Source: Eutreptiella sp. 'Long Island Sound 2002'
Taxonomy: Eukaryota > Euglenozoa > Euglenophyceae > Eutreptiales > Eutreptiaceae
DNA length: 64,000 nucleotides
Assembly (NCBI GenBank): GCA_964036045.1
Contig: OZ038381.1
Coordinates: forward strand, 68,882,242 to 68,946,241
Reading direction: 5' to 3'
A program made the position numbers and the translations under genes. Below the pieces are notes generated by a model that saw nothing but the letters and a program-made list of their open reading frames with translations, did no database searches and was not told the DNA's origin. The first letter of the stretch is position 1; each line of letters opens with the position of its first letter. Shown piece by piece: positions 63,582-64,000 of this stretch.

Positions 63582-64000
63582 GTGTTGAACACACAGCTGT
63601 GTCCGCCCCGCTCCACTGAACACAACCGTGCCCACCATTCCTCCGAGAACCCCACGAGTTCGGAGAAAAAGGAGTCACGAACTTTGAATTTTCGCCCGTT
63701 TTCTCAACTTGGGACAGTCAAAAAGCGTTCTCCCTTGCCTACCATTTATTTGGGTACCTTACCCGTGACACCTATTGTCCTTGATCTCATCAAAGCTTCA
63801 ATGCTTTCCAATCACCAATGTCGAAATTCAAAAAATGTCCCGCAAACACAGCCCTTGGCAACCCTGGGCAATGAAATCCAAATACGTGATGCACCAATTC
63901 AAATTGAGGGAAGTGTTGTGGACGGAGACACCCGAGTCCATCAATACATGAAAGTCATGGAGAGGAGAACAAATAATGACAAAATCGGGCAAAGGAGTTG
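63582..64000 (+). CDS. Open frame running off the window, unknown
   Basis: About 139 codons open to the window end, after a TGA at 63579-63581. Content is ordinary: SSEKKESRTLNFRPFSQLG, then PTIYLGTLPVTPIVLDLIKA, GNEIQIRDAPIQIEG and HQYMKVMERRTNND. No start codon precedes the best part, so it could be an exon or the start of another element gene. No family is recognised. Confidence 0.3.
   Translation, partial: MLNTQLCPPRSTEHNRAHHSSENPTSSEKKESRTLNFRPFSQLGTVKKRSPLPTIYLGTLPVTPIVLDLIKASMLSNHQCRNSKNVPQTQPLATLGNEIQIRDAPIQIEGSVVDGDTRVHQYMKVMERRTNNDKIGQRS

Noticed and set aside
1-64000. CRISPR array, bacterial operons or rRNA
   Set aside because: No array of short identical repeats with unique spacers. 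All tandem repeats here are satellite- or minisatellite-like, and no rRNA-like sequence was recognised.

Overview
The window looks like nuclear DNA of a eukaryotic microbe, most likely a unicellular alga or related protist. The evidence is one intron-split gene with GT..AG borders, no bacterial operon structure, and long stretches of mobile-element debris. I cannot fix the species; a green-lineage (prasinophyte-like) alga is only a guess. One ordinary host gene is well supported: a glutathione S-transferase of 209 residues in two exons (14935-15183 and 16251-16631). Almost everything else is transposon, repeat or decayed sequence.

Region by region. 1-6 kb: remnants of at least three coding elements (a reverse transcriptase on the minus strand at 1-880, an unrecognised minus-strand pseudogene at 2481-3512, a plus-strand pseudogene at 4395-5965). 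6.9-7.7 kb: a minisatellite-encoded repeat protein. 9.1-9.9 kb: a decayed pogo/Tc1-mariner-type DNA transposon with C-rich inverted ends and a TA duplication. 10-14.8 kb: short dispersed repeats and one or two weak open frames. 14.9-16.6 kb: the GST gene. 16.7-23.2 kb: a recent 3.2-kb tandem duplication, running into a ~780-bp dispersed repeat (repeat A) that carries a tRNA-like module.

24.5-50.9 kb is a nest of Ty3/gypsy chromodomain retrotransposons. Element 3 is a minus-strand stub with LTR (24560-26199). Element 1 is on the plus strand, its gag truncated by a 143-bp repeat (repeat B), followed by protease, a putative Dam-like domain, RT-RNase H, integrase and chromodomain. Its 3' LTR is split by an apparently complete ~8.06-kb LINE on the minus strand (31847-39903). 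The LINE has two intact ORFs and an 18-bp target-site duplication. Element 2 is a more decayed relative on the minus strand (50010-43105). Elements 1 and 2 share a stop codon at exactly the same gag position, the same His-for-Tyr change in the RT catalytic box, and the extra domain between protease and RT.

50.9-58.5 kb holds an unrecognised pseudogene, a threefold 1.3-kb tandem repeat made of a second kind of gypsy RT, and a 630-bp inverted repeat of RNase H sequence around an integrase fragment. 58.5-62.5 kb is satellite-like, strand-asymmetric tandem repeats with periods of about 472, 245-285, 62-63 and 65 bp; the long open frames opposite them are artefacts. The last 419 bases are an open frame that runs off the window.
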